Assembly: GCA_010093605.1 (NCBI GenBank)
Contig: MU004189.1
Coordinates: forward strand, 1,061,834 to 1,125,833
Source of the DNA: Lophium mytilinum
Lineage: Eukaryota; Ascomycota; Dothideomycetes; Mytilinidiales; Mytilinidiaceae
Length of the DNA: 64,000 nt
Direction of reading: 5' to 3'
This document shows, one piece after another, positions 10,286 to 21,775 of the stretch (within the stretch, counting starts at the first letter, position 1; each line of letters opens with the position of its first letter). The position numbers and the translations under genes were made by a program. Below the pieces are notes generated by a model. It was not told the origin of the DNA and ran no database searches. It was given only the letters and a program-made list of their open reading frames with translations.

Positions 10286-12506
10286 GAGCATAGGTGCGGG
10301 TCATAATGGCTATAACTAAGACCTGGCTATGGATGCTGGCATCTGGAAAGGACACATCTTTCAGGGAGGTCGGTGACATGATGAGGTCCATGACTCCCTC
10401 TCTTGGGAGCTTTGGGATGGGCGTCTTGCTTATAGTTTGGTGCCGCGATGTTTTGTTTCCTGCGATCAGGCCGATGCGGCCAATGTCTCAGAGCTTCAAG
10501 GATGTAGAATTGTTATGATTGGATAAATGTATCGTGTGAACGGGAAATGGAGAGATTGACTTGAACCGAAAAACTTGCGTACTTAGGTCGCTATGCTCTA
10601 CTCACTAAATATGATTGTGGTAAGCTTATCGAAGACAGTCGACGCACGGCCGCATGAGTTAGCTAAGCGCCGAAAGCGCGACAGCGCAGACGGTTCGTTG
10701 CAGCCCTCTAGCAACACGACTTAACGGCGCCGTGAATGGCTAGCAAGGCAAAGCACTATGGAATCTCAAATGGGTCGTCGCTAAATATCATATCCATCGT
10801 CCACCATGACTATGCCGCTCTGCACCGACGGAAGCCCAATTTGAGGCAACAAGGTTGTGGAGAGGGAGTGAGAGAATTGCAAAGAGCAAGGACGACTAGC
10901 CAAATAGTGCGATGAAAATTAGCGTTTAACTGATTGAAGATGCAGATGGCTTGAAATTTCATGGTGGTGGATGGATAGAGGATGAGTAGGACAATTCACG
11001 AAAGGCTGACGTTCAGCCTGATCACGGGATCCGCTGACTAAGAAGCACGTGATGTTGAAGCGCGCCACGAATACGTCAATTTGTCCCTTTCCTCAATCGA
11101 GATGTAGGTAAGCAGTGGAGTCCCGAGAAAATTCTGAGCATGTACTGCTCGTACTGCAAACCGCGCTTGTGGTTATGGACATTTGAGACCATGGCACCGT
11201 CAGAGTAGATTCAACTAGGTGCAGCTATTCTAGTCTTTATACAAGGCAGCCCAGTGCAGTTCGCGGAATATGAACTAGTGTGAAGATTTCAAGTTTGTGT
11301 TATTTCGTAGATTCAGACTCCTTATGCTCTAGACGTGAATTCTTACTACCGCTCTTAGGCTCTTCATCACTAGCCGTTGATTGGCTGGCGGGTAGATCGA
11401 GGCACCTAGTAGTGCCTCGCAAACATCCCCGAAACTCTTATGATCACTATCTTTTTCATACTTTCACATGCATTCGGGCATCCAGATATTCTATGGCAAG
11501 GCGGGATAGCATGACGACGTCGAAGTGAAGACTAAAAGCTATGCTGCGGCGGCAATACACATTCCGCAATTCCACTTCTAGCCTCGAGACCGGCCTAGAC
11601 TTACACACCTCAGGCCATCCTTGGGGGTGTCCATGGTATAGGTCGATACCTTGCGCCTCACTTCGCTCGCCCCAAGGTTCCGCCCTGCGCACCCTGCCCA
11701 ATCACGCGATGCCCTTGCATGTGCCTAAGCACGTGACTTCATTGCTCCACCTCTAAATCAGCAACATCTTCTTGGTCAGTGACTTCTATTGCTCGTGATT
11801 CTGGTAGTGGCAGCCCTTTCCAGCGGTAGTGCACGGTTGAAGCCTTTGACGGGTCCATGATGTGGTGCGTCGTTCTTGAAGTCCGGTTGTTTGGTACAAG
11901 CTACGTTTTCAAGGCGTGGATGCTACTCAACTCCCAATCAGAGAAAGATGAGGTTTCCCTTCTGAAAGCAGGGGCGATGCTAGATCCTCGGGGTAGCAGA
12001 GAAATCCCTAGCGGGGCCAGTGAGCAGTTAAAAACCAGCCATGTGCGACGTTGACCTGCCCTATTGCACCATCCCCTGAACACGACCACAGAATGCCGCC
12101 GGGCGGCCTATCTTGGAGAAAGGTTGACTACGCGGAAACAAGTAGTTTTCCCGTCGATCAACACTGAATACTCTGTCGCGTTACTGAGCAGGCCCCGACC
12201 TCCAACATTTTGGATTGTGGGAGCACCGGAGCAGCCTCGAGATTTTGGCAGGTTCAAGACGTCAGAGTCTCGTTGCCGGTCACTGCTCAAAAGGGTGACT
12301 AATGGTTGTTGACACCTCAGACTGCTTGAGAGACTAAAATCCCGCGGATGAAACCAGGGCAAACTGCAGAGGCTAGGAAGCATGAGAATTGCCCTGTGAT
12401 TTCGACAACAGGAGGACTGAAACGAGAGAAAGAACTTACTTTTGCTGCAGCAGTCCCGGAGAAAGGTGTGTCGCTTGCTTTCATGGCATTCTTCACATCC
12501 CACGAC
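10286..12506. other. Intergenic spacer between RW-box genes 1 and 2
   Basis: About 2.2 kb. Open frames are all under 160 codons, show no family features and mostly overlap in antisense. Several CACGTG-type sites occur (for example near 11045 and 11731). No gene can be supported. Confidence 0.45.
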
Positions 12507-12512
12507 TATAAG
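12507..12512 (+). promoter_or_regulatory. TATA box, RW-box gene 2
   Basis: TATAAG in ACTATAAGTAG, 151 nt before the ATG and followed by a pyrimidine-rich leader (about 12534-12560). Confidence 0.6.
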
Positions 12513-12657
12513 TAGAAGAATTTGATGTGCAACCTCCCTTTCTTTCGATCGCTTCTCTCCCCTTATCATCAACACCAACATACAGTGTCATTGGGCATTC
12601 TGATTTGCAGTACTTCTGCTCTTTACCCTACCAGTATCCACCGGGCCGTACCATACC

Positions 12658-13239
12658 ATGCCTGAGCGAACACCGTCTGCCACCATAGCAACGTCGGATG
12701 TGCTCGCTGACCCACCTATGGAGACCACGAAGATAGTGAAGAGTGTCGACGCGGTCACTGACAGTAGTCAATCTTCAGTGAGTCCTCACCAAGGCTCACT
12801 CGAGTTCAGGTTTACTGACCTCTCAAGCACACCGCTACCCGAGAAAATCCTCCAGGTGTCACTGAAACCTCGCACGCATCTCATGTCCTTCATCTTGAAA
12901 CCCAGGAGAGCCCCGGCCCTACTCGTTTCACCAACGGCGTCAGTCAGATGGTATAGAGCCTACCCGGTCGCGCCGCCCCAGCAAAGGACGGGTCATCATA
13001 GCAGCACTAATACACTCCTCATTTAGGGAACTGATATGAGTCTTCAGCATATCGTGGGTACTAAGTCTAGTGCTAAAGCGAGATTGTCTTACTCGATGTC
13101 AAGATGGCTCGCCGAGAGCCCAGAGGAGGAATACTGGCATACTTGTAGTCGGACAGATGTTTCCGAGCGTCGGATTGAGGATAGCTGCGAAGAAGAGGCG
13201 GCAATTACCTTCACTCTTAGCGGAAAACCGAGCTTGTAA
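12658..13239 (+). CDS. RW-box microprotein 2
   Basis: Spliced model join(12658..12777,13027..13239), 110 aa. Exon 1 has 40 codons and ends at a GTGAGT donor; the acceptor ATTTAG at 13021-13026 follows a good branch site (ACTAAT near 13013). The intron is 249 nt, longer than in other members, and is a multiple of three. Read-through would give a 122-residue protein stopping on the TAG of the acceptor itself. The box YSMSRWLAESPEEEYWHTCS lies at residues 62-81. An unusual acidic tail of about 29 residues follows (ERRIEDSCEEEAA), which other members lack. No signal peptide. Function unknown. Confidence 0.7.
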
Positions 13240-14824
13240 CGACTTCGGTAGAAACGGCTTACTTAGTCGTTTGATAATTAATGATAAAGAGCTTACTTGA
13301 GGATCTACTCCCAGTTCCATTTTGACATGCGCTCGTACGCTGCAGGTGTCTTGAGACATCGGCGCGTTGTTGATGTTGACCTGGCCTGATTCATGAAAAC
13401 CAGGGCAATGACGATGCGGCCAGTTCGAATTATGCCTGCTGGCGCCTCGGGCAGTGGCGGATGGAATTACACACTTAGCTATTTTGTTGGCCGCTCCAGA
13501 CGCGTACATTCGCGTTAGCGTGGGGTTATTGGCGACACTGGATCCGCGGCTGCTCGCAGGCAAAAGGCCCATTTCTTCAGCGCCACTGCTGCTAGCCATA
13601 TCCTGAGGGGCTTGCATGACATTTGAGCTCAAAAATTTGCCTCCGACCTGGCAAGCCTCTAGGGCGACGGAGGTCGCCGGGGGACTTCATTCCCGTCTCT
13701 TTTCTCACTCGATCCAACGTTCGACCACGCTGCAGCGTGCAACCGGTCAGTCTGAAAGACACTGCTATAACTATAAGACCGGCGGACAACTAACAAGACA
13801 TGACCCGCCTTGAGAATGCAAGACCGTTAGGCCGTCTGGATGGCCACTCTAGGACATGATAGGGTCGTACAATGTGATATATCATTTATGCCACATGCTC
13901 GCTAAAAATAATCAGATTCAACGCCACGGCAACGGCACGCCCGCCTGCATGCTGCAGATTGCGCGTCATGACAGGTGTCAGCTAGATCCTCTGCTCGAGA
14001 TCGTGCTGCTGCTGGGAGCAGGGAGTTGACTGGACAGCATTCGCTAGCCTTGCGGCGTTCTGCGCACCGAGCGCGCTGGAGGGCGGTAGGAGAGGGGCCT
14101 TGGTGTGCAGGCCAATAGAACAGTCGAGCGTTCCAGGACACGTGCAGCGCGCTGGGACAGTCTTCTTCCCCCACTATGATCACCGCCAGGAACGATGCCC
14201 CAGTACCCAGACATTTCGCGCCAGGGTACCTCAACTCGACACGAGACTGCCCGGAGAAAGTTGGCCTCTGCGTTGCCCTGGGCCGAGATGACGGCAGGAG
14301 GGCGAAGCTAGCCGCGGTGCTACTCGCCAGCACTGAAGCCCGCAGATCTAAGGCGCATCAACTGTACAGTCTCGAACCGTGACACAGGTCGCTGCGGACG
14401 TCAAGAGGGCGGCGTTCCAAATGCTGTCGCTGACATGGTGTGTGACGAGTATGCTGCCACGTCAGGGTGTTGCAAGAATCATTGGACGGCAGACGGCCCG
14501 GACCGAGTTGGAGGAAGTGTCATCTGGCCGGATTCTCGCCCGTGGCCCATGGTTGGCTGGTGGGAGCCGGTAGAGATTCCGCGCATCGATCGCGTCTGTC
14601 CTGCGCCTGGCTCGGGAGCTGACCCCATCCCATGCTTCGAGCCCGGATGCTGTTGACGCATGAGAGACGGCCTCTGGTGCTCATGCGACAAGGTGCTGTG
14701 CAGGGCACGCTGCGGCGTACCTCTGTCTACTTGCGTAGCCGCTGAGGCAGAAGAGACATTCGTTGCGTGGGATATCTTCCTGTGTTAGCATAGCAGTGGA
14801 CTGCAGATAGACCGCAGAGAGGTT

Positions 14825-14914
14825 GAACCTTGGGATGAAGCCTTGGGGTGGAAATCTGGAAGTCCGCAACAAGGCTGAACCTTGAGATGAAGCCTGGGGG
14901 CGGAAAGATTGGAA
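14825..14914. repeat. 52-bp direct repeat, two diverged copies
   Basis: GAACCTTGGGATGAAGCC at 14825 recurs as GAACCTTGAGATGAAGCC at 14877; similarity continues through the GGGTGGAAA / GGGCGGAAA part of each unit. Confidence 0.8.
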
Positions 14915-15977
14915 GCGCAGCCTTGTGTTTATCTATAGCCTTGGAGAAGGCCGCATGGAGAGCTCGGAACCAGGGACGGTATCCTACCTACGCAAACAAC
15001 CACCCCATCCCACCATCCGACCACCCGGCATCAGTCCATTAGTTCCCCGAGGTACGTGGGGCACTAGCTGACATCGACCGGTTCACTCCCCGCCCAGCCT
15101 CACCGCGCCGTAGCGACTACCCACCTAACCCTTACTCTAAGTTTACACAGTATGTAATTCGTGCGCACGTCCTGCCTCCCTCCGCGTACAGAATATTCCG
15201 TTTCTGCTTTCCAAATATCAATCGCCAAGGCGAATTCTGCCGTTTTGTTACTCTTCTGCTGTGCAATTACGTGACGCATGATCGTGCTCGCGCTAATCCT
15301 TTCGTGGTCTAAAAGGAGTGGACGCAGTGCTCTACGGAAGGGGCACATATACAGCAAGGCGTGTAAAGTAGTCTATGAGGTCCCCATCAAACTCAAGAGA
15401 TGATAACAAAAAGAGCTGACCTCGAATTATGGTTTGTGCTCCACAGATTAGACTTGGCGGCACTGTGGAGTGCCGATCACAACGCACGTCCTAGCGGCGT
15501 CATCTGGTGCCCGCCTGACATGGGTCCATTCCTCCAACTCGCCAACAACCACACTGGCTTCCACTCCGAGTTGGACCTTTCCATGTCTGTGTTACAATTC
15601 CCTGGCACGAAAGGAGATATGCAACGAAAGCTGCTTCTGGGAAGAAAACCGGTGCCAACGCAGAGAGTACTGTTCACCTTCAGCACCGTGAAATCGGTGA
15701 AACAGTGGCCTTTGACGCGCGTAACTGGATGCTGGCTCTAGGCCGACTTGACCCTTTGACCTCCCTGGCTTATCGGCTCCTTCAAGCCCCAACTCGGGCT
15801 CTAGCGCGCGCACGGCGTGGTTGGGCAGTTGGGCAAGGCGGAAGCGCAGGGGGTGGTTGGTTAGCTGCCAATGCAGTCACCGCATCATCACCCAAGACAC
15901 CAATGAGCATCATGGCTTTCCTGTTCAACGCCATGAAATGTTCATACAAATAAGATAGTAACAACCCTTGTATCTGG

Positions 15978-15993
15978 TCCATCTGCCTTCTTT
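15978..15993 (+). promoter_or_regulatory. Shared upstream element of RW-box genes 3-5
   Basis: TCCATCTGCCTTCTTT followed by CACGCATGACC. Close copies occur at 18827 (TTCATCTGCCTTCTTT, then CTGCATGACC) and 21487 (TCCATCTGCCTTCT), each about 290-360 nt before the ATG of the next RW-box gene. A fourth, partial copy lies at about 43501 just before a decayed member. It may be a regulatory site or a residue of the duplication that made the genes. Confidence 0.55.
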
Positions 15994-16216
15994 GCACGCA
16001 TGACCGGCGTGCAGAAACGGTAAGGCATGCAATGAGCGCAAGTGGAAGCAGATCACCTCGCATATGCGGGTCGGAGAGACTGGTGCCGGTAAATGCTAGA
16101 CTTCCAACCTTCGTGCGACCTCGACATGAGGTCGTCTCACCAGGAGCTGGGCATCGAATCAACATAATTCCAGTAGCACCCGGTTGCCCGCGGTGATGCA
16201 AACCAGTTTATATGTA

Positions 16217-16222
16217 TATAAA
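16217..16222 (+). promoter_or_regulatory. TATA box, RW-box gene 3
   Basis: TATAAA in GTATATAAAGAATG, 121 nt before the ATG. Confidence 0.6.
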
Positions 16223-16337
16223 GAATGTACTGCCTTGAACTAATTGAACTTTTCTTCATCTCACACCGAGTTTCTCGACATAACCCTTCATTTGAACCCC
16301 GGTTTCGTGTCTTGACTCCGTAACACACCTTCTCAGA

Positions 16338-16678
16338 ATGACTCTTTCGAACACACCAGTAAAGCACAAGCCAACCTTGGCTCCTGCTAAGAATTCCGAG
16401 CTCAACGAAGCAGCGTCTGTGGTTACAAACCAGCAAGCTAAGATCGCTTCGAAGTCTGCCCCCAGGTCGGCACACGAGTGTGGCCAACCTGTACGATCCC
16501 ACTCCGAAACAGTTACCGTAATGTCACTGACATATTTCTGCTCCAGGGCATCGATGAAACATCCAAGTCCATTAGAACGAGCGAGCCCGCCTTGGAGAAC
16601 AACATGTACAAGCCCATCGAACGTTGGCTGAGCGAGACTGCGAAGGAGGAATACTGGCACACTGAGAGTCGGACATAG
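16338..16678 (+). CDS. RW-box microprotein 3
   Basis: Spliced model join(16338..16490,16547..16678), 94 aa. Exon 1 has 51 codons (Lys-, Ala- and Ser-rich, no signal peptide). The intron is 56 nt with GTACGA donor, CACTGAC branch and CTCCAG acceptor, in phase 0. Exon 2 is 132 nt and ends right after the box, YKPIERWLSETAKEEYWHTE (residues 72-91) plus SRT. Exon 2 has the same length as in genes 4 and 9. The last 17 residues are nearly identical to gene 4, so the two are recent sisters. A TATA box and a TCCATCTGCC element lie upstream. Function unknown. Confidence 0.8.
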
Positions 16679-17326
16679 TGCTATGAAGCACACCGGGTCT
16701 TTGTAGTAGATAACAGCTTGGACTTCGAAGAGAGAATTATACAGTTCACATTCGAATGAACTCAATGGACGTTAATTAGTGCCAAAAAATCTACTTTTTA
16801 GCTCTGAGAGAAACATGAATGGTACCTTGATAGTATCATGAACATAACAAGACACAGATAGGCAAAACGAATAAAAATTGCTCACATCCTTTGTCATAAT
16901 ACCGACTTTCGGAGCATGCAACCGCATAGTCCTGACAGTCTTTGCTTCCCGGTGAAAAAAATCTTGGTATCACCTAATTCTAAGTATGGCGAGGGTATTG
17001 AGCCTTGGGGTTGAGAACCCGTGCGTGATGGACTAAGTGGACGTTTGACGCATCAGTAGCGCTGGCACTTCCACAACCAGTGATAAATTTTTACCGGAGC
17101 CTTTATGCCCGGCAAATGAAGAAAGTCCTCGGACCGTTCAGGATAGAGCCGGGCTGAACCTCCAGTGTCGACGCAAAGAGTGAGAGGACGAGAGAGCGTG
17201 CGTGGATCTGTATGGCTGGCTACGCCGCATCGCATCATATCCACAGAGTCGTGAAAAGGCAGTAGCGCCATCATTCTCATCAGCTAAGAAGCTACCGGAC
17301 GGGCGCGGCAGAAAATTGTATGCACC

Positions 17327-17418
17327 AGGTACGATTGAGACATAATCTATCCGTGGCCAATAGTGACACACAAGGTACGATTGAGACATAATATACCCAT
17401 GGCCAACAATGACACAAA
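17327..17418. repeat. 46-bp tandem direct repeat, two copies
   Basis: AGGTACGATTGAGACATAAT starts at 17327 and again at 17373; both units continue with a CATGGCCAA/CGTGGCCAA segment and TGACACA. Confidence 0.9.
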
Positions 17419-17473
17419 AGGCTTACTAGTTCATTGTAAGCCTATTACTGGAGCCGGAGATAATCGCACAGGT

Positions 17474-18671
17474 GCAATGCCCACCAAGGTGGATGCTGGG
17501 GATGAAGCAACCATCAATTTCATCAGCTAAGAAGCTGCCAGATGTTTAAAACGTGAGGCTATGGCAAAGCTCTCGGCGTGAGGGGTGCATGATATGGATG
17601 CGTTGGCATTCGAGAGGCTAGTCAGGCTTATCTGAAGTTGCATGAGAGGGTGCGCACTAAGCCGGTCACAGGTCTCCACACCGGAGGCTCATATGTCACC
17701 GCTCCAAGGAATACACAGCAGAGTCAAGTCGGACAGGGCTTAGCTGGTGTTCTAACAGGCTAGTCGCATGAGAGGCTGCATAGGGTGTCTGCTGAGAGAA
17801 TATGCCCGGTATCTGAGGAACTCTGTGGATCCTCCATTTGTGACTGGTATTCGTTCACGTCACCGGTGACCCGTCCACGGCCCGGGACAATGGTAGGATC
17901 ATAAATGAGAAGATAACAATTGCGCGTATGAGCATCAATCGCTCAACGGACGGAACTAAAATTCATCCTATTGCTAACATAACCCGATTTACCTATCGCT
18001 AGGTCGGGTGGCATATTTCTCTTAAGCTGGTCCGCGGGAGGAAAAGGCAACTGCAATGTGATTTGGTGGGGACGTGAGAAAGTGCCCCAGCCAAAAGATC
18101 GGCGAGCAGTGCTTGCTGCGCGGGAGTGCTTCGCTGCCGTGCAAGGCGGAGATGCTGCGCCATTTTGCAGCTGGAGAGGGCGTCTCGGGTACTGACTGGC
18201 CAGCGTTGGACCCAGCGCACTTCTGCTGAGCAGCCCGGTGCGGTATGGGGTTTGGAGAATCGTTGCTGCTTCGGGTAGCATGGCAGTGGTAGAAATCGTG
18301 GGCCGAAGCGAAGTGGACTTGAATTAAGGTTGTATGCAAGGTGCCGTGAAGGCTAGGGCTCGCGCAACCGCTCACCACGCTAGGGCCCGCGCGGCCGCTC
18401 ACTTGTTTCGCCGCGCTCCCACTTCGCTGCGCTTCCACAACGCTGCCGGGGACGAGCAACCCGGACCCACTCGACTTCCATGACGCTGCAGCCCGACTCA
18501 GTTGATTCGTCCGTTTCACGCTGCTTACGAGCTAGCTGGGATTGATCAAGCTGGATCATGCACCCCTCACGCCGAGAGCTTTGCCATAGCCCCACGCTTC
18601 AAGCACCTGGCAGCTTCTTAGCAGAAATTGATGGTTACCTCATCCCCAGCATCCACCTTGGTGGGCATTGC
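17474..18671. repeat. Inverted repeat, arms of about 117 bp
   Basis: Left arm 17474-17592 and right arm 18556-18671 are reverse complements with few differences; for example CACCAAGGTGGATGCTGGGG on the left matches CCCCAGCATCCACCTTGGTG on the right. About 960 bp lies between them. Confidence 0.9.
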
Positions 18672-18826
18672 AGCTGTCCTGGACACCTTTCCGCGTCCGA
18701 GTGGCACACCCGAAACCCAATCAAATCCCAGAAACAGCAACGCTAAGCCTAGTCAAGCTAATCGCGCGGTCTCTGAATTGCCTGAGCCGCCATGCAAAAG
18801 AGAGAGAGAAAAAAAGTCGTATCCAG

Positions 18827-18842
18827 TTCATCTGCCTTCTTT
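18827..18842 (+). promoter_or_regulatory. Shared upstream element, RW-box gene 4
   Basis: TTCATCTGCCTTCTTT followed by ACCTGCATGACC; 322 nt before the ATG and about 100 nt before the TATA box. Confidence 0.5.
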
Positions 18843-18943
18843 ACCTGCATGACCAGCCTATGGCAAAATGAGCGCACGTAAAAGGGCGGATGGGAGCCCG
18901 AGGGTCCCTCCGCACCCACCATAGTGGACACTTCTCATATTGT

Positions 18944-18949
18944 TATAAA
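18944..18949 (+). promoter_or_regulatory. TATA box, RW-box gene 4
   Basis: TATAAA in TTATAAAGGCTCTG; the TATAAAGGCT form recurs at RW-box gene 6 and, as CATAAAAGGCT, at gene 5. It lies 205 nt before the ATG. Confidence 0.6.
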
Positions 18950-19148
18950 GGCTCTGTTATTCCAAACCGACCGAGCGTTCTTTCAGCACACATTGAGCCT
19001 TTCAGGTCTGCCTTTGTACCCTGAATACTCCTTTGACGCCTTGGCTCCTCCGGTTGCTAACACTACTCATACGGCACCCCCTTCGTACACTTTCCCGAAG
19101 AATCCTCCTCTTGTATCCGTAGAGCACTAGCTGTAACGACGATCAACG

Positions 19149-19456
19149 ATGCATCTTCCACAAGCCGTGCAGTCTAAGGAAAGTCACTCTGAGACCAAAG
19201 ACGAGAAGACTGGGACTACTCCGAAATCCACGAGCAGTCCCAGAGTCGCAAATGACAACAGTGACAAGGTACCACGCCATCTCCACCTAGTTTCCCTGCA
19301 ATACTGACACTGTCCATGATTAAGATAGTCGGCAACCCCTCTGAAGACATCAAGACCAACGAATTACGTCCAGGAATCACTCGATGCAGTCCTCTTGAAC
19401 GCTGGCTGAATGAGACTGCGAAGGAGGAATACTGGCACACTGAGAGTCGGACGTGA
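19149..19456 (+). CDS. RW-box microprotein 4
   Basis: Spliced model join(19149..19268,19325..19456), 83 aa. Exon 1 has 40 codons, very polar (HSETKDEKTGTTPKSTSS). The intron is 56 nt, GTACCA donor, phase 0; the acceptor is ATTAAG, a weak type, chosen because it alone keeps frame and gives an exon 2 of 132 nt as in gene 3. A TAG four bases later would throw the frame. The box CSPLERWLNETAKEEYWHTE is at residues 61-80, followed by SRT and the stop. No signal peptide. Function unknown. Confidence 0.75.
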
Positions 19457-20064
19457 TACCACGAAGCATATCGTGGTCGTAAAGCATGCTAGTAGCTCGG
19501 GAATAGTTCAAGCACGGCTTCAGGTTACACACCGTTCGACTTCGGCTGAGACTGATCACTGATGCGGGTGGATGTATGCTTCTGAGAGTTCGGAAAGCTA
19601 TAATAGATACTTCGAAAGTAGTCTAAATAGGCCTTCGAGTATATGATTAGTAGGAAACGGATATCTACCCTACCTATATCATTGTAAAGTAGTCAGCTAT
19701 AAGCTGCACCCACAGAAGGTTCAGGAGCTTCCCGCTGAGCAACCGAAAACACCACCTTTGACCGTAAATGCGGACGAAGGTTTGTACTACCTTTATCATC
19801 ACTCCTCCCTAGTTATGACCGGCATGCCACTCTAGCAAACACATGGACAAGCATGACCGGCCCTACAAGTGCTCCGTCGCGGCGTACGAGTCTTGGCATC
19901 ACGTGACCTGGAGACTTTTGCCCAATCGCGATTGGAATAGAGGCTACGCATGTCCTACTCTCGTATGAGATCTTGAGTGAATGCCGAATGAAAGGACTCG
20001 AATGTATTAGATGAGGAAATGCGTTAATGAGAATTTGGCGTAGAGAACACCGATGTTGCTAGGA
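19457..20064. other. Spacer after RW-box gene 4, no gene seen
   Basis: About 600 bp; no supportable frame, repeat or RNA gene. Confidence 0.45.
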
Positions 20065-20537
20065 ACACGTAACCTTGCGATAAAATGCTTGACGTCCCGA
20101 GAGCGTTCGAATAAGCCACTGTGGCAGCGGATGCTTAACCCGAGCAGGTGCTTGAAACCGGTACCGACCGAGATCTCCTAGACACTCGATCCAGGTGTCT
20201 TCAAATGTGGGCACGGTTTCGTAGAGCAGAGACATCATCTGTAGGCTAGATAGAGAAAAGCTAGCATGTAATCTAGCGACTCTGGCATCCGGCGTCTTAG
20301 CAGCTTAAGGAAAGAGTGAATACCGTGCTTCCACATCCGCGCCGGCATTGAGTACTTGGAGGCAAGACGGCGCAGTGCAGGAGAGGCCAAAAGGTGCCGA
20401 CTGGCAAGAAAAAAGTCATGATGTTCATGCAACAAGGTCCTATGCAGCGCGATCAACGCTTGCCAGTGGTCATTCGTCAGCCTGGAGTCTCCGACTGTCC
20501 GATCTTCAAGTAAGAAAGAAACGGGGCTGAGCAACAC
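20065..20537 (-). pseudogene. Fragment of an Est1-type DNA/RNA-binding-domain gene
   Basis: The minus-strand reading ALIALHRTLLHEHHDFFLAS, then SPALRRLASKYSMPARMWKH, FLKLLRRRMPESLDYMLAF and YETVPTFEDTWIECLGDLGR matches, from memory of the family, the conserved part of the fungal Est1-type (telomerase-activating / SMG7-like) DNA/RNA-binding-domain proteins. The reading shifts frame by one base just after YLAY and loses similarity after LGDLGRYR, so this is a broken partial copy. A second, shorter piece of the same region lies at 42157-42339, also on the minus strand. Confidence 0.75.
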
Positions 20538-21486
20538 TGCACCGCAAGGCTAGCAAATCACATCTCCGCAATCCCTACCCGGAAACATCGGCAGTCGGCG
20601 AACTGTGAGGTCGGCGAACTGTGCCACCCGCAATGGTAAGAGTGCCACCAGCCCCCAGCTAGCTTGATACAGTTTAAGAGAACTCTGATCAGAACCACAT
20701 ATGGGTATCAGGTACTTGAATCTCTCTACGTATGGAGCACCGTCGACAGCTGCATCCGCGGGTATTTTCCAGCCTCCTACGTCATGCGCTCTCAGATCAT
20801 GACTAGGATGCATTCTCAGTGGTGTACGCTCCAGAATCTACTTCGAAGCTAGAAAGTTGCTATGTTCAGCTGGATTCATACTTGTAGATTGGAGAATAAT
20901 AGGATTTAAAGAGATATTGCAGCCCTATTCAGCAGAGAGGTGACCGCTGTTGAATTCTTCCAGCCTTGCGGCGCGCAAGGCTGTTCATCGAGATCCCCAT
21001 GAACTTCGCAGTGCAAAGAGCAGCGCGGTGCCCAAGTAGGAAGAAACGTCCGGAGAGCGTGGGATGAATCATCCCGTGCGAAGTTGTCTTAGAAGAGTGG
21101 GGTTTGGACCGCAACCTGCAACCTGGGAGACAGCTTGGACGTCGGGGACATGCAGACAGGGGCTCGGGGGCGTTTGAGATGAGGCGGGGTGCCCATCGTC
21201 GCACTCGGGGCGGTGGGGGCAGGCCAGCCCAAAATCGAGGGCCCGTCCAGTCGTCCAATAGTGCAGCAGAGCCCGCTCGTCGAGAGCGTGAAAGGAGCGT
21301 GGGGGGACATGAGGGAAATTAGTATCCCAGCCAGTGTGGTGACTGCTTGACAGCTAGCCGAGCCAATCAGCAGCGCGGTTGGACCTACTTCCAGCTGCAA
21401 GACCACGCCTCACGCATGGCATAGCACTCGCATGGTGATGATGGCGCTGAGATGCAGCACATGGAGCAAGCAGGTCTCCGAATCTG
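20538..21486. other. Spacer before RW-box gene 5
   Basis: No gene supported; open frames of 60-110 codons on both strands lack recognisable features. Confidence 0.4.
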
Positions 21487-21500
21487 TCCATCTGCCTTCT
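21487..21500 (+). promoter_or_regulatory. Shared upstream element, RW-box gene 5
   Basis: TCCATCTGCCTTCT followed by GTTGCCTTGCAAGCC; 289 nt before the ATG. Confidence 0.5.
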
Positions 21501-21623
21501 GTTGCCTTGCAAGCCAACTTGCAGTGCAATAATCACTTGCATTTCCACCATGCAGGAGTGAGAATTGCGAGGGAAAGTCCGGTGTAGTCTTCCGCGGTCG
21601 CAGTATGGACTGCTTTGATGTGG

Positions 21624-21630
21624 CATAAAA
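21624..21630 (+). promoter_or_regulatory. TATA-like box, RW-box gene 5
   Basis: CATAAAA in GGCATAAAAGGCTACG, 152 nt before the ATG. Confidence 0.5.
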
Positions 21631-21775
21631 GGCTACGCTCTCCTCGACATGGCCGCATTTTCTTGTTGATCTTCAGCGGCCGATTGTTTGATCATTTCTT
21701 GCTTTTGGAAACTGTACCTCTTAGTCTATACCTTCTCGGTTCAAAAACACTCAGAACGCACGGCGCAACCATACC

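Larger units (their letters stand above)
13240..16216. other. Spacer between RW-box genes 2 and 3
   Basis: About 3 kb without a supportable gene. It holds a 52-bp direct repeat (about 14825-14914) and the conserved upstream element TCCATCTGCCTTCTTT at 15978-15993. Many overlapping open frames are present on both strands, none with recognisable features. Confidence 0.4.
16679..18943. other. Spacer between RW-box genes 3 and 4, rich in internal repeats
   Basis: No gene supported. It holds a 46-bp direct repeat (17327-17418) and an inverted pair (17474-17592 and 18556-18671). The piece CAGCTAAGAAGCT recurs at about 17281 and 17524. Confidence 0.45.

Noticed and set aside
12108-12581. 157-codon minus-strand frame upstream of RW-box gene 2
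   Set aside because: Covers the TATA box and leader of gene 2 in antisense; no features.
14435-14656. Trp-rich frame (NHWTADGPD, MVGWWEPVEI)
   Set aside because: Trp spacing does not match the RW box and there is no exon 1 or promoter of the family type.
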